Shown piece by piece: positions 7,150-16,408 of a stretch of 34,720 bases of DNA. Where the stretch lies: assembly GCA_023228705.1 (NCBI GenBank), contig JALOAS010000022.1, forward strand, positions 1-34,720. The letters are read 5' to 3'. How positions within the stretch are numbered: the stretch's first letter is position 1; every line of letters begins with the position of its first letter. The translations under genes were made by a program, and so were the position numbers. The stretch is from Ottowia sp. Its GTDB lineage: Bacteria > Pseudomonadota > Gammaproteobacteria > Burkholderiales > Burkholderiaceae_C. Under the pieces are notes generated by a model, which was not told the DNA's origin, made no database searches, and saw nothing but the letters and a program-made list of their open reading frames with translations.

Positions 7150-8097
7150 ATGGAATTCTTCAAGATACGCCGCGACTACCCGTTCATGCGGTATGCGTGG
7201 CTGTTCAACCTCATCTCCTTTGGCACGTTCGTGCTGGCGGTCCTCTTCCTGGTCACGCGCGGGCTGAACCTGTCGGTGGAGTTCACCGGCGGCACGGTCA
7301 TGGAGGTGACGTACCAGCAGACTGCCGACCTGGACCAGATCCGCGGCGCGATCTCGGCGCTGGGCTACAGCGACGTGCAGGTGCAGAACTTCGGTACCTC
7401 GCGCGACGTGCTGATCCGTCTGCCATCCAAGGAGGGCGAGTCCTCGGCCGAGCAAAGCCAGCACGTGATCCAGGCGCTGCAAAAGAGCGCGCCCGACGTC
7501 GAGCTGCGCCGCACCGAGTTCGTGGGGCCGCAGGTGGGCGACGAGCTGGCCATCGACGGGCTGAAGGCGCTGGCATTCGTCATCATCGGCATCATGGTGT
7601 ACTTGGCGCTGCGCTTCGAATGGAAGTACGCGGTGGCCGGGATCATCGCCAACATGCATGACGTGGTCATCATCCTGGGCTTCTTTGCATTCTTCCAGTG
7701 GGAGTTCTCGCTGTCGGTGCTGGCGGCGGTGCTGGCGGTCATGGGCTACTCGGTGAACGAGTCGGTCATCATCTTTGACCGCATCCGCGAGGCGTTCCGG
7801 CGCTTTCGCAAGATGGACCGCGTGGACATCATCAACCACGGGATCACCGCCAACATCAGCCGCACCATCATCACGCACGGTTCCACGCAGGTGGTGGTGC
7901 TGTCCATGCTGTTCTTTGGCGGCGAGGCGCTGCACTACTTTGCGGTGGCGCTGACCATAGGCATCCTGTTCGGCATTTATTCATCGGTATTTGTCGCGGC
8001 ATCGATTGCCATGTGGCTGGGCATACGGCGCGAGGACCTGATCCGGCGCCAGCCCAAGATCGATCGCGACGACCCCAACGCCGGCGCCGTGGTCTGA
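7150..8097 (+). CDS. secF: Protein translocase subunit SecF
   Basis: The partner of SecD in the SecDF-YajC export complex. The 315-residue product shows the N-terminal membrane segment (about 15-35), the family motif SVEFTGGTVMEV, and the six-helix bundle with VMGYSVNESVIIFDRIRE and SRTIITHGSTQVVVLSM. It is 27 bp downstream of secD, consistent with a yajC-secD-secF operon. The next gene starts 81 bp further on and may or may not be co-transcribed. Confidence 0.97.
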   Translation: MEFFKIRRDYPFMRYAWLFNLISFGTFVLAVLFLVTRGLNLSVEFTGGTVMEVTYQQTADLDQIRGAISALGYSDVQVQNFGTSRDVLIRLPSKEGESSAEQSQHVIQALQKSAPDVELRRTEFVGPQVGDELAIDGLKALAFVIIGIMVYLALRFEWKYAVAGIIANMHDVVIILGFFAFFQWEFSLSVLAAVLAVMGYSVNESVIIFDRIREAFRRFRKMDRVDIINHGITANISRTIITHGSTQVVVLSMLFFGGEALHYFAVALTIGILFGIYSSVFVAASIAMWLGIRREDLIRRQPKIDRDDPNAGAVV

Positions 8098-8178
8098 GGA
8101 TCTGCGGCGGCCGCATCGCAAAGCCGGCGCAGGTTCGTGGTACAACGAGTCTGACGGACTTTTTACGGGGTTGCCGCC

Positions 8179-10650
8179 ATGCCATCAGGAGACACGGGCC
8201 ATCAGCTGGCACGGGACGTGCGCGAGCAGTTTGCTCGCCGCATTGGCGCCGTGCTGCCCCGTCTGTCGGCAACGGCCGGCGAATTCCTGGAAAAAACGTT
8301 GCATGGCAGCCTGCGCGGGCTGCCCGTGACACCGCAGGAGGCGTTGGAGGCGCCGCGGGCGTTTGACAAGGCGCGGCAGCAGTGGGAGCAGGCCGCGCGC
8401 CGGCACTGGCTGCAGGTCGCGCATGGCGGCAGCCTGCTGGACGCGACGCCGCCGACCGGCGACGACCAGCTGGAGCTGGTCGATGACACCGTGGTCGAGG
8501 GCAAGATCCTGGCGGCCCGGCTCGGCAGCTCGATCAACGAGGCCGTGGCGGGAATCTGGGCGCAGTTGCAGATCCGCATGCAGCGGCTGGAGTACAGCGG
8601 CCAGCTCGCCAGCGACGACCCGCTGCGCGCCGAGGTGTTCGTTCGCTGCCTGCTCATTGCGTGGCGCGAATGCGGCCTGAGCCAGCCCGTCTGGACCCTG
8701 GTGCAGAAGGGCCTCAAACCGGTGCTGATCCAGACCTACGAAGAGGCCTATGCCGCGGCCAACGACGTGTTGTTCGAGGCCGGCATACCGGCCGAGCTGG
8801 ATTTGAAGGCGCGTGTGCGGAGAACGCTGGACCCGGCAGCGGCGTCCACGGCAGCCGGCAGTTTTGCCGGATCTGCGCATGAGCCGTCCTGGGGCCGAAC
8901 CACGGGCGGCGCGAAGATGACGGCGGCGCACGCGGCCGTGGCGGGCGGCCATGGCGGCCTGACGCAGGCCCCGGCCGAGCCGGTCAACGCGTATCGGGCG
9001 CAGCCCATCTGGAGCCGCTCTCTGCCCATGCCTGCGTCCGCGCGACACGACGCCGGGCTGGCGCACCGGCGCTTCCAGGAGCATGCGACGGCGCTGGCCG
9101 AGCAGCAGTACGGCCGCCTCTCGCTGGCCTGGGCATTGCGCCAGCGCCCGCAGGAACTGTGGACCCAGCTCGAAGGCCTGCTGGCGCAGCAGGTGCCTGG
9201 TTACGCAGCGGCCACCACGCGTGCTGCGGGGCTGACGCTGTCGCCGGCGCTGGTGCAGGCGCTGGCCGAGCCGGCCACCCAGTTCATCGCGACCGAGGCC
9301 GTCACCGGTGTTGATGGCATGCAGGACGCGGCGCTGGCGGCAGCCGAGTTTCCAGTGGGCGTGCTGGCGCACCGATTGCGCCAACGTGCCAACGCGCTCA
9401 AGTCGCGGGCGGAGAAACCCAACGAGCGCGCGGTCATCGAGGTGGTGGCGCTCATGTTCCAGGCCATCCTGGCCGAAGACTCCATTGCGGCGGGCATCAA
9501 GGTCTGGTTTGCCCGTCTGCAGGTTCCGGTGCTGCGCATCGCGCTGAACGACCCGGACTTTTTCACGGCCGAAGAGCATCCGACGCGGCAGCTCATCGAC
9601 CGCATGGGCGGCTGCGCCATGGGACTGGACGCGGCTTCGGTTCCGACCGATCCACTGGAATCGGAAATCCAGCGCATCGTTCGCATCATCGAGCAGTACC
9701 CCGACATCGGCGGCCGGGTATTTGGCGTCATGCTGCGTGAATTCGAGAAATTTCTCGAGGGTTGGCTGACCGATTCCGAGCCGATGCAGCGTGCCACGTC
9801 GCTGGCGCAGCGGGTGGAGCAGCGCGAGGCGCTGGTCGTGCAGTACAGCATCGAGCTGGCGCACCGGCTCAAGACGCTGCCGGTGAGCGAGGCCGTGCGC
9901 CAGTTCCTGTTCCAGGTCTGGTCCGACGTGCTGGCGGTGGCCGCGGTGCGCAGCGGTGCGCATCATGCGGACACGCAGCGCTTCAAGGCGGCGGCCACCG
10001 AACTCATCCGCGCCACCAGCGTGCAGCCCGATCGTCAGCGGCGCACGCAGATGATGCAGGGCCTGGCCAGCCTGCTGGCGCTGTTGCGCGAGGGCATGCG
10101 CTCGGTGGGGCTGGCCGAATCGGCGCAGGAGGAGCACATCCGCCAGCTCAAGGACGCGGTCCTGCTGGCGTTCCAGGGCAAGGGCGAAGGCTTGTCATCG
10201 TCACAGCTCACGCAGTTTGCCCAGGCGCTGGATACGCTGGAAGACGTGGTCAGCGACGACCCCGAAGGCGACATGATGCTGGATCCGGGCGTCATCGAAC
10301 TCATGTTTGGCGAGGACAGCGCCGCCGTCATCACCGTCATTGACGACGGCGGTGAGCCCCCGACCCCCGAGGTGCTTGCCGCCGTGCGCGAGCTGCCGCG
10401 CGGCGGCTGGTTCGCGCTGGACTTTGACGGGCAGGCCACGCACGTGCAGTACGTGTGGCGCAGCCAGCGCGGCCAGCTGCACCTGTTTGCCACCGGCGGG
10501 CAAAAGACGTTCCTGGTCCAGACGCAACGCCTGGCCGGCTTCTTCCAGGCCGGGCTGATCACGCCGGTGGCGGCGGAAAGCCTGATGCTCAAGGCCACGC
10601 GCGAAGCGCTGACCCGGCTCCAGGAAGCACCGGAGGAGCTGCTGCAGTAG
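8179..10650 (+). CDS. DUF1631 family protein
   Basis: An 823-residue cytoplasmic protein matching the DUF1631 family of beta- and gammaproteobacteria, whose function is not established. The N-terminal region (QFARRIGAVLPRLSATAGEFLE), the repeated helical segments (EQYPDIGGRVFGVMLREFEKFLEGWL) and the C-terminal domain (ELPRGGWFALDFDGQATHVQYVWRS ... GQKTFLVQ, about residues 735-795) are recognisable by eye. No signal peptide or membrane segment is seen. The C-terminal beta-rich part recalls PilZ-like or regulatory domains, but that is only an impression. It follows secF by 81 bp on the same strand. Confidence 0.85.
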   Translation: MPSGDTGHQLARDVREQFARRIGAVLPRLSATAGEFLEKTLHGSLRGLPVTPQEALEAPRAFDKARQQWEQAARRHWLQVAHGGSLLDATPPTGDDQLELVDDTVVEGKILAARLGSSINEAVAGIWAQLQIRMQRLEYSGQLASDDPLRAEVFVRCLLIAWRECGLSQPVWTLVQKGLKPVLIQTYEEAYAAANDVLFEAGIPAELDLKARVRRTLDPAAASTAAGSFAGSAHEPSWGRTTGGAKMTAAHAAVAGGHGGLTQAPAEPVNAYRAQPIWSRSLPMPASARHDAGLAHRRFQEHATALAEQQYGRLSLAWALRQRPQELWTQLEGLLAQQVPGYAAATTRAAGLTLSPALVQALAEPATQFIATEAVTGVDGMQDAALAAAEFPVGVLAHRLRQRANALKSRAEKPNERAVIEVVALMFQAILAEDSIAAGIKVWFARLQVPVLRIALNDPDFFTAEEHPTRQLIDRMGGCAMGLDAASVPTDPLESEIQRIVRIIEQYPDIGGRVFGVMLREFEKFLEGWLTDSEPMQRATSLAQRVEQREALVVQYSIELAHRLKTLPVSEAVRQFLFQVWSDVLAVAAVRSGAHHADTQRFKAAATELIRATSVQPDRQRRTQMMQGLASLLALLREGMRSVGLAESAQEEHIRQLKDAVLLAFQGKGEGLSSSQLTQFAQALDTLEDVVSDDPEGDMMLDPGVIELMFGEDSAAVITVIDDGGEPPTPEVLAAVRELPRGGWFALDFDGQATHVQYVWRSQRGQLHLFATGGQKTFLVQTQRLAGFFQAGLITPVAAESLMLKATREALTRLQEAPEELLQ

Positions 10651-10678
10651 GCCGGCGCGAGCTGGCTGCCGCCCGATC

Positions 10679-11926
10679 ATGGCTCAGGCACCAGACGCTT
10701 CAACGGGCGCATTGGCGGGCACGCGCGTGCTCGATCTCTCGCGCGTGCTGGCCGGTCCGTGGGCCACCCAGATCCTGGCCGACCTGGGCGCGGATGTGAT
10801 CAAGGTGGAGCGCCCGGGCACGGGAGACGACACGCGCGGCTGGGGGCCGCCCTGGGTGGGCGGCGCAGCAGACGATGCCTCGCAGCGGCTGGCTGCCTAC
10901 TATCTCTGCGCCAACCGCAACAAGCGGTCGGTCACCATTGACATCGCAACACCGCAAGGCCAGGAGCTGGTGCGGGCGCTTGCGGCGCGCTCGGACGTGC
11001 TGGTGGAAAACTTCAAGGTGGGCGGGCTGGCGCGCCACGGGCTGGACTGGGCCAGCCTGCAGCAGGTCAACCCGCGGCTCGTGTACTGCTCGATCACCGG
11101 GTTTGGCCAGGACGGACCGTACGCGCACCGCGCAGGCTACGACTTCCTGGTGCAGGGGCTGGGCGGGCTGATGAGCGTCACCGGCCGGCCCGACGACGAG
11201 CCCGGCGGCGGGCCCATGAAAGTCGGCGTCGCGCTGACCGACATCCTGACCGGGCTGTACGCTGCCAACGCGATCCAGGCGGCACTGGCGGCGCGCCAGC
11301 GAACGGGCCGGGGCCAGCACGTGGACATGGCGCTGCTGGACGTGCAGGTGGCCTGCCTGGCAAACCAGGCCATGAATTACCTGGCCGGCGGCCGCAACCC
11401 GCAGCGGCTGGGCAATGCGCATCCCAACATTGTCCCGTACCAGGACTTCCCCACCGCGGACGGGCGCATGATCCTGGCCGTGGGCAACGACGGGCAATTT
11501 GCCCGTTTTTGCGACGCGGCGGGCGCTCCCGAGCTGGCGCAGGACGCACGCTTTGCCACCAACGCCGCGCGCGTGGCACACCGCGACGCGCTGGTTGCAC
11601 AACTGTGCGAGATCACCGCCCGGCGCAGCACCGCGGACTGGATCGGCGTGCTGGAGGCCCGTGCCGTCCCCTGCGGTCCCGTGAACCGGCTGGACCAGGT
11701 CTTTGCCGACCCCCAGGTGCGCGCACGCGGCCTGCAGCGCCAGATGACGCTGCCCGGCGTGGGCCCCGTGCCGCAGCTGGCCAGCCCCATGCGCCTGTCG
11801 GCAACGCCGGTGCAATACCGCCACGCACCGCCAAGCCTGGGTGCCGATACCGAACACATCCTGCAAGACGTGCTGGAAATGTCTCCAGAAGACGTTAGTG
11901 AACTGCGCCGGCTGGGTATTGTTTGA
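10679..11926 (+). CDS. CaiB/BaiF-family (class III) acyl-CoA:carboxylate CoA-transferase
   Basis: A 415-residue class III CoA-transferase, which moves CoA between carboxylic acids via an aspartyl-CoA thioester. Seen features: the N-terminal LAGTRVLDLSRVLAGPWATQILADLGADVIKVERP, the segment NRNKRSVTIDI, YCSITGFGQDGPYAHRAGYD, and the catalytic aspartate at residue 188 in VGVALTDILTGLYAANA. The C-terminal closing domain contains QVFADPQVRARG. The substrate cannot be told from sequence; relatives act on formate/oxalate, carnitine, succinate or hydroxymethylglutarate and similar acids. It starts 28 bp after the DUF1631 gene. Its stop codon overlaps the -35 of the next gene's promoter. Confidence 0.93.
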   Translation: MAQAPDASTGALAGTRVLDLSRVLAGPWATQILADLGADVIKVERPGTGDDTRGWGPPWVGGAADDASQRLAAYYLCANRNKRSVTIDIATPQGQELVRALAARSDVLVENFKVGGLARHGLDWASLQQVNPRLVYCSITGFGQDGPYAHRAGYDFLVQGLGGLMSVTGRPDDEPGGGPMKVGVALTDILTGLYAANAIQAALAARQRTGRGQHVDMALLDVQVACLANQAMNYLAGGRNPQRLGNAHPNIVPYQDFPTADGRMILAVGNDGQFARFCDAAGAPELAQDARFATNAARVAHRDALVAQLCEITARRSTADWIGVLEARAVPCGPVNRLDQVFADPQVRARGLQRQMTLPGVGPVPQLASPMRLSATPVQYRHAPPSLGADTEHILQDVLEMSPEDVSELRRLGIV

Positions 11927-11951
11927 CGTCGTGGCGGGCGCTTGCCACAAT
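11923..11951 (+). promoter_or_regulatory. Sigma-70 promoter of the lipoprotein hydrolase gene
   Basis: TTGACG (11923-11928) and CACAAT (11946-11951) are separated by exactly 17 nt. Transcription would start near 11958 and give a leader of about 49 nt. The -35 overlaps the TGA stop (11924-11926) of the CoA-transferase gene, so the lipoprotein gene probably has its own promoter. Confidence 0.6.
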
Positions 11952-12006
11952 GGCGCGACAGACAACAGCGGCGGGCCCGTGCCGCCCGTGACACGAGGAG
12001 ACGCAA

Positions 12007-13857
12007 GTGCGAAGGTGGGACCGGGGCCGGATGCGGCCGGCATCGTTGGGGGCTGTGCGCCCCTTGCGCGTTTTGCGGGAATGGCCGGCGGCGCTGCACT
12101 GGCTGCTGCTGGCGCTGGCCGCGCTCATGCTGGCCGCGTGCACGACCGCGCCCGAGCAGCCCCGGTGGCCGGACGGCGTTGGCTACTTCGATCCGCACAC
12201 GCACCTGTCGGGCGTGTTGCCCTGGGATGCCCGCGCCAACCTGCCCGCGTACGTGGCCGGGATAGAGCGCGAGGGCGCCGGCGTTGCGCACGCCGACAAG
12301 CTGGCTTTCTACCAGTGGCTGGCCGGAACCTGGTACGCAGGACAGAAGGACAAGCTGGGCGATGGCGCCTTTGCCTCGGGCCAGCGCGTCGGACTGGGCG
12401 CCCGCGCCACGCTGGAGTTGTTTGCGCCGTCTGCCGAAATGGACGCGCAGGTGCTGGACGGCGCGCTGGAGCGCCTGTACACGGCGACGCCGTTTACCGA
12501 GTTCGACAGCGCGTACGCCATGCACAAGCCGGCCAGCCAGTGGCTGCGCGAGCGCTTTTACCGCAACGATGGGCAGGCGCTGGACGAGGCGCTGTGCACG
12601 GCGCAGGTGCTGGAGCTGGCGCGCACGCAGATCACGCACTCGGAGCAGTCGATCAGCTTCATCGGCGGCTGGCGCCACGACGAGCGCGGGTATTCATCCA
12701 AGCTCGGCGACGTGATGTGCGCCGCCGAGCGCCCGGCGCAGCTGGCGCCCCGGCTGCAGCGCCTGGGGCTGCCGGTGCCGCGCTTGCGCATCGTCCTCAT
12801 GACGCACACGCACGAGCTGGGGCAGAACGCGGCCGGCGACGCGTTCCAGACCTTTGAAGGCAGCGGCCAGTGCCACTGGGAACCCATGCCCGCCGCCATC
12901 GCAAGCAGCCCGCAGCAGATGCACGACGCGCTGCTGGGCCGGGACAAGGCGGGCCGGCAGCTGGTTTCGCCCGGGCAGCAGATGGCGTTTTTTGACGCGC
13001 TGGCCGGAATAGACACCGCCGCGCCGGAAATGACCTGCTTCAGCGAGGGCGGCATGACGCACTACCAGCGCCTGATTGCGGCGACGCTGGACGCGGCGCG
13101 CGCGCGCCGCGCAATGGGCTGGCGCGGCAAGCTGCTCGTGCACACGCACGTGGGCGAGAACTTCACCGCCTACTACGCGCAGCAGCCGCCGCCGCGGCCC
13201 TGGACCTTTGACACCGTGTTTGCCCAGCTACCCGTCCTGTCGGGCAACGTGGTGACCAGCGCGCAGGTGCCCGCGCGCAACATCGCGCTGATGCTGGACG
13301 CGATCGCGCAGGCGCGCCAGGCGCATCCGGACCTGGACGAGTACGTGGTCATCCGGCTCGGCCACGTCACGCATGCCGACGCGGCGCAGGCACGGCGCAT
13401 GGCCGAGCTGGGCGTGGAAGCGGACGTCAACCTGGACAGCAACATCGCGACCGGCGCCTGGCCGCTGACCGCTGCGCCCGCCGCCGCGGAACTGATCCCG
13501 CGCGTGGCCGCCGCGGCTGCCGACCCGGCGCGCAATCTTGAGCTCAACAACCTCTCGGCGTTTCTCATGCCCGACCCCGACGACAGCGATGCAGTGGCCG
13601 GCGTCCTGGGCAGCCACCCGCTAAAGCACCTGCTCATGGCCGGCGTGCGCGTCATGCTCGGCACCGATGGCGCCGGCGTCGAGCATGCATCCATGCCCCG
13701 GGAATTTGCGCTGGCAGGCAGCCTCATCCGCCACTGGCGCGACACGGACCCGGCGTTTGCCGCGCAGGTGCCCGACGTGGGCACGCAGGTCTTTCATGAC
13801 AACGCGGCCTGGCACATCCGGAACATGCACGGCAACCAGGCGCTGGCGTACCGTTGA
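12007..13857 (+). CDS. Lipoprotein with adenosine-deaminase-like metal-dependent hydrolase domain
   Basis: A 616-residue putative outer or periplasmic lipoprotein of the amidohydrolase superfamily. The GTG start at 12007 follows GAGGAG with 6-nt spacing. The signal is long, with an Arg-rich start and a hydrophobic helix ending in the lipobox LAAC (Cys45). The metal-site motifs of adenosine-deaminase-like enzymes are present in order: DPHTHLSG (His64, His66), HTHVGE (His379/His381, Glu384), RLGHVTHAD (His453) and LGTDGAG (Asp554). A Cys-containing middle region (residues about 200-350) has no counterpart in classical adenosine deaminases, which are about 340 residues and cytoplasmic. The substrate is unknown; a nucleoside is possible but unproven. 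Confidence 0.8.
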   Translation: MRRWDRGRMRPASLGAVRPLRVLREWPAALHWLLLALAALMLAACTTAPEQPRWPDGVGYFDPHTHLSGVLPWDARANLPAYVAGIEREGAGVAHADKLAFYQWLAGTWYAGQKDKLGDGAFASGQRVGLGARATLELFAPSAEMDAQVLDGALERLYTATPFTEFDSAYAMHKPASQWLRERFYRNDGQALDEALCTAQVLELARTQITHSEQSISFIGGWRHDERGYSSKLGDVMCAAERPAQLAPRLQRLGLPVPRLRIVLMTHTHELGQNAAGDAFQTFEGSGQCHWEPMPAAIASSPQQMHDALLGRDKAGRQLVSPGQQMAFFDALAGIDTAAPEMTCFSEGGMTHYQRLIAATLDAARARRAMGWRGKLLVHTHVGENFTAYYAQQPPPRPWTFDTVFAQLPVLSGNVVTSAQVPARNIALMLDAIAQARQAHPDLDEYVVIRLGHVTHADAAQARRMAELGVEADVNLDSNIATGAWPLTAAPAAAELIPRVAAAAADPARNLELNNLSAFLMPDPDDSDAVAGVLGSHPLKHLLMAGVRVMLGTDGAGVEHASMPREFALAGSLIRHWRDTDPAFAAQVPDVGTQVFHDNAAWHIRNMHGNQALAYR

Positions 13858-13896
13858 GGCCGCGGCGCTCGGGCCGTGCCCGCCGGCCTGCGCGAG

Positions 13897-14853
13897 CTAG
13901 GTTCTGGCCGGCTGCTTCAGCGCCCGCTCAAGCGCGTCGACGAACAGCGCCGCGACGTTGCAGTCGGTCTGGTCCTGGATCTCCCGGAAGCAGGTGGGGC
14001 TGGTCACGTTGATCTCGGTCACGCGCGTGCCGATGATGTCCAGCCCGATCAGCAGCAGCCCGCGCGGTGCGAGCGCGGCGCCGATCTGCTCGGCGATGTC
14101 ACGGTCGTTGTCGGTGAGCGGCTGCGCGATGCCGGTGCCGCCGGAGGCCAGGTTGGCGCGGACCTCGCCTTCCTGCGCGATCCGGGCCAGGCAGTACGGC
14201 ACGGGCCGGCCGGCGATGATGAGCACGCGCTTGTCGCCTTCGCTGATCTCGGGCAGGAACTTCTGCACCATCAGCGTCTGCGCGCCGCCGCCCAGCGACT
14301 CGATGATCGAGGTGAGGTTGAGGCCGTCGGCCCTGACGCGGAACACGCCTTCCCCGCCCATGCCGTCCAGCGGCTTGACGATGATGTCCTGGTGCACGCG
14401 GTGGAACTGGCGGATCGCCTCGGGCGAGCGCGTGACCAGCGTCGGCCCGACAAACTGCGGCCATTCCATGACCGCCAGCTTCTCCGGATGGTCGCGCAGC
14501 GCCTGCGGGCTGTTGAAGACGCGCGCGCCCTCGCGCTCGGCCTGCTGCAGCAGGTGCGTCGCGTGGATGTATTCGGCGTCAAAGGGCGGGTCCTTGCGCA
14601 TCAGCACGGCGTCAAAGTCGCTGAGCGCGTGCGCGGCGTGGTTGGTTTGCCGAAACCAGGGATCGGCGTTGCCGGTGAGCTCGATGAAGCGCACCCAGGC
14701 GTGCACGACGCCGCCCTTTTGCCAGGACAGGTCGCGATCCTGGCAAAACGCGATGCGGTGGCCGCGCTGCTGCGCTTCCCGCATCATGGTGAAGGTCGTG
14801 TCCTTGTGGATCTGGAAGCCTTCCAGCGGGTCGGCAACGAACAGCAGGTTCAT
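13897..14853 (-). CDS. gshB: Glutathione synthetase
   Basis: An ATP-grasp ligase that adds glycine to gamma-glutamylcysteine, the second step of glutathione synthesis. The 318-residue product starts MNLLFVADPLEGFQIHKDTT, characteristic of GshB. It has VLMRKDPPFDAEYIHATHLL, the ATP-grasp loop KPLDGMGGEGVFRV, and the C-terminal metal/ATP site LASGGTG ... INVTSPTCFREIQ. The start at 14853 fixes the conserved N-terminus, although no strong ribosome-binding site is seen. It lies 49 bp downstream of gshA on the same strand. It is convergent with the lipoprotein gene, with only 39 bp between their ends. Confidence 0.97.
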   Translation of the reverse strand: MNLLFVADPLEGFQIHKDTTFTMMREAQQRGHRIAFCQDRDLSWQKGGVVHAWVRFIELTGNADPWFRQTNHAAHALSDFDAVLMRKDPPFDAEYIHATHLLQQAEREGARVFNSPQALRDHPEKLAVMEWPQFVGPTLVTRSPEAIRQFHRVHQDIIVKPLDGMGGEGVFRVRADGLNLTSIIESLGGGAQTLMVQKFLPEISEGDKRVLIIAGRPVPYCLARIAQEGEVRANLASGGTGIAQPLTDNDRDIAEQIGAALAPRGLLLIGLDIIGTRVTEINVTSPTCFREIQDQTDCNVAALFVDALERALKQPART

Positions 14854-14902
14854 GATTCTGGGATGATGGTTCCGGTCCGTCGCGCGGAGCGGTGGCAGGG
14901 TT

Positions 14903-16201
14903 TCAGGCAGCTGCCAGCTCGGCCAGCTCCGGGTCGGTGGCTTCCAGTTCGTAGCTGGCGGCCACCATGGCCAGGCGGGCGATGACGCCGTACATGTAGA
15001 AGCGGTTGGTGCTGGCCGGCCCGCCCGTGGTGCCCGGCCGCGGCAGGTGCGCATCGCTGGAAAAGGGCAGCGGCACGAAGCGGGCACCGGGCGCCTTGAG
15101 GTTCTCATCGGCATCGCGTTCGGCATGGGCGCGGTAGAAGCCGCCGACCACGTAGCGGTCAATCATGTAGACCACGGGCTCGGCCACCGCGTCGTTGATG
15201 CGCTCGGACGTGAGCACGCCTTCCTGGATGATGACCTCGCCCGCCGGCACCTGCGCTGCCGTCTTGGCCTGCGCCCCATCCTTGCCGATCTCGTCCAGCT
15301 CCTTGAGGTCGTGCACGATCATGATGCCCATGCCGCTGGGGCCGTGGTCGGCCTTGACGACGACAAAGGGCTTTTCGTTGATGCCGTATTCCTTGTACTT
15401 GCGGCGCACCTTGGCCAGCACCGCCTTGACGTTGGTGCGCAGGCACTCGCCGCCATTGGGCTCGTGGATGTTGATGTGGCCGCAGGAGGCAAACTCGGGG
15501 TTGATCAGCCAGGGGTCTATGCCGATGAGCTTGCCAAAGCGCTTGGCCACGTCCTGGTAGCACTGGAAGTGGCGGCTCTTGCGACGCACGGTCCAGCCGG
15601 CCTGCAGCGGCGGCAGCACGTACTGCTCGTGCAGGTCTTCAAGTATGCCGGGCGCGCCGTCGCGCAGGTCGTTGTTGAGCAGGATGGTGCAGGGCTCAAA
15701 GTGCTCCAGCCCCATGCGGTAGCGCGAACGCTGCGCTGGCTCGATGATCAAGGTCGTGCCGCCGGGCGTCCTGACCTCCGTGTTCTGCTTGAGATCGGGG
15801 TCTATGGACCCAAAGCGCACGTTCAGGCCGGCCATGTGGAAGATTTCCTGCAGCTTGGCCAGGCTGGCGTAGTAATACGCGGGGCGCTTTCCGTTTTCCG
15901 GCACGATCATCAGGTTGTGCGCTTCCGGGCACACCTTTTCTATGGCGGCCTGCGCCGCCTGCACGGCCAGCGGCAGCGTCTCGGGCGACAGGTTGTGCCA
16001 GCCCTGGGGGTGCAGGTCGGTATCCACCGGCGCGACCTTGAAGCCGGCGTTGCGCAGGTCCACGGCGCAGTACAGCGGTGGCGTGTGCTCCATCCACTCC
16101 AGGCGGAACCAGCGTTCGATCACGGGCGTGGCGTCGAGCAGGCGTTGCTCGAGTTCGTTGATTGCTCCCTTGCTCAGGGCCGTGACAAGATGTGGAACCA
16201 T
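14903..16201 (-). CDS. gshA: Glutamate-cysteine ligase, proteobacterial type
   Basis: Catalyses ATP-dependent formation of gamma-glutamylcysteine, the first step of glutathione synthesis. The 432-residue protein belongs to the beta/gammaproteobacterial GshA type, unrelated in length and motif to the E. coli enzyme. Recognisable stretches are MVPHLVTALSKGAINELEQ, RWFRLEWMEHTPPLYCAVDLRNAG, LLNNDLRDGAPGILE and FVVVKADHGPSGMGIM. The start at 16201 is chosen because AGGAAG lies 8 nt upstream and MVPHLVTAL is the typical N-terminus; an upstream in-frame ATG at 16270 lacks a good site. It forms an operon-like pair with gshB. Confidence 0.95.
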   Translation of the reverse strand: MVPHLVTALSKGAINELEQRLLDATPVIERWFRLEWMEHTPPLYCAVDLRNAGFKVAPVDTDLHPQGWHNLSPETLPLAVQAAQAAIEKVCPEAHNLMIVPENGKRPAYYYASLAKLQEIFHMAGLNVRFGSIDPDLKQNTEVRTPGGTTLIIEPAQRSRYRMGLEHFEPCTILLNNDLRDGAPGILEDLHEQYVLPPLQAGWTVRRKSRHFQCYQDVAKRFGKLIGIDPWLINPEFASCGHINIHEPNGGECLRTNVKAVLAKVRRKYKEYGINEKPFVVVKADHGPSGMGIMIVHDLKELDEIGKDGAQAKTAAQVPAGEVIIQEGVLTSERINDAVAEPVVYMIDRYVVGGFYRAHAERDADENLKAPGARFVPLPFSSDAHLPRPGTTGGPASTNRFYMYGVIARLAMVAASYELEATDPELAELAAA

Positions 16202-16354
16202 GACTTCTTCCTGATGGCTGGCCTGCACGGGGCCGTGCGCCTCGTGCGCCGCTTGCGCGGTATCGGCCATCCACTCACGTCAGAAATGGGGGCCGCGGGC
16301 GGTCATTTCAAGGCCCGCGCAACGCTGCCGCGCGGTCGCGCATGGGGACAACCA

Positions 16355-16376
16355 CCCATTTTATGGGCACTGTCAA
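16355..16376 (-). promoter_or_regulatory. Palindrome and orphan -35-like hexamer upstream of gshA
   Basis: Between proA and gshA, the minus strand carries TTGACA (16371-16376) immediately followed by the perfect inverted repeat CCCAT-AAA-ATGGG (16355-16367). No -10 hexamer lies at the right distance from this TTGACA, so a promoter is not established; the palindrome may be a regulator site. The rest of the 207 bp between proA and the gshA start shows no gene. Confidence 0.25.
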
Positions 16377-16408
16377 GCAGGGGCCGCCCAGGCGATACCG
16401 CGACGCGC

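Noticed and set aside
8141..8146. TACAAC as a -10 for the DUF1631 gene
   Set aside because: No -35 at 16-18 nt and a weak hexamer; read-through from secF is as likely.
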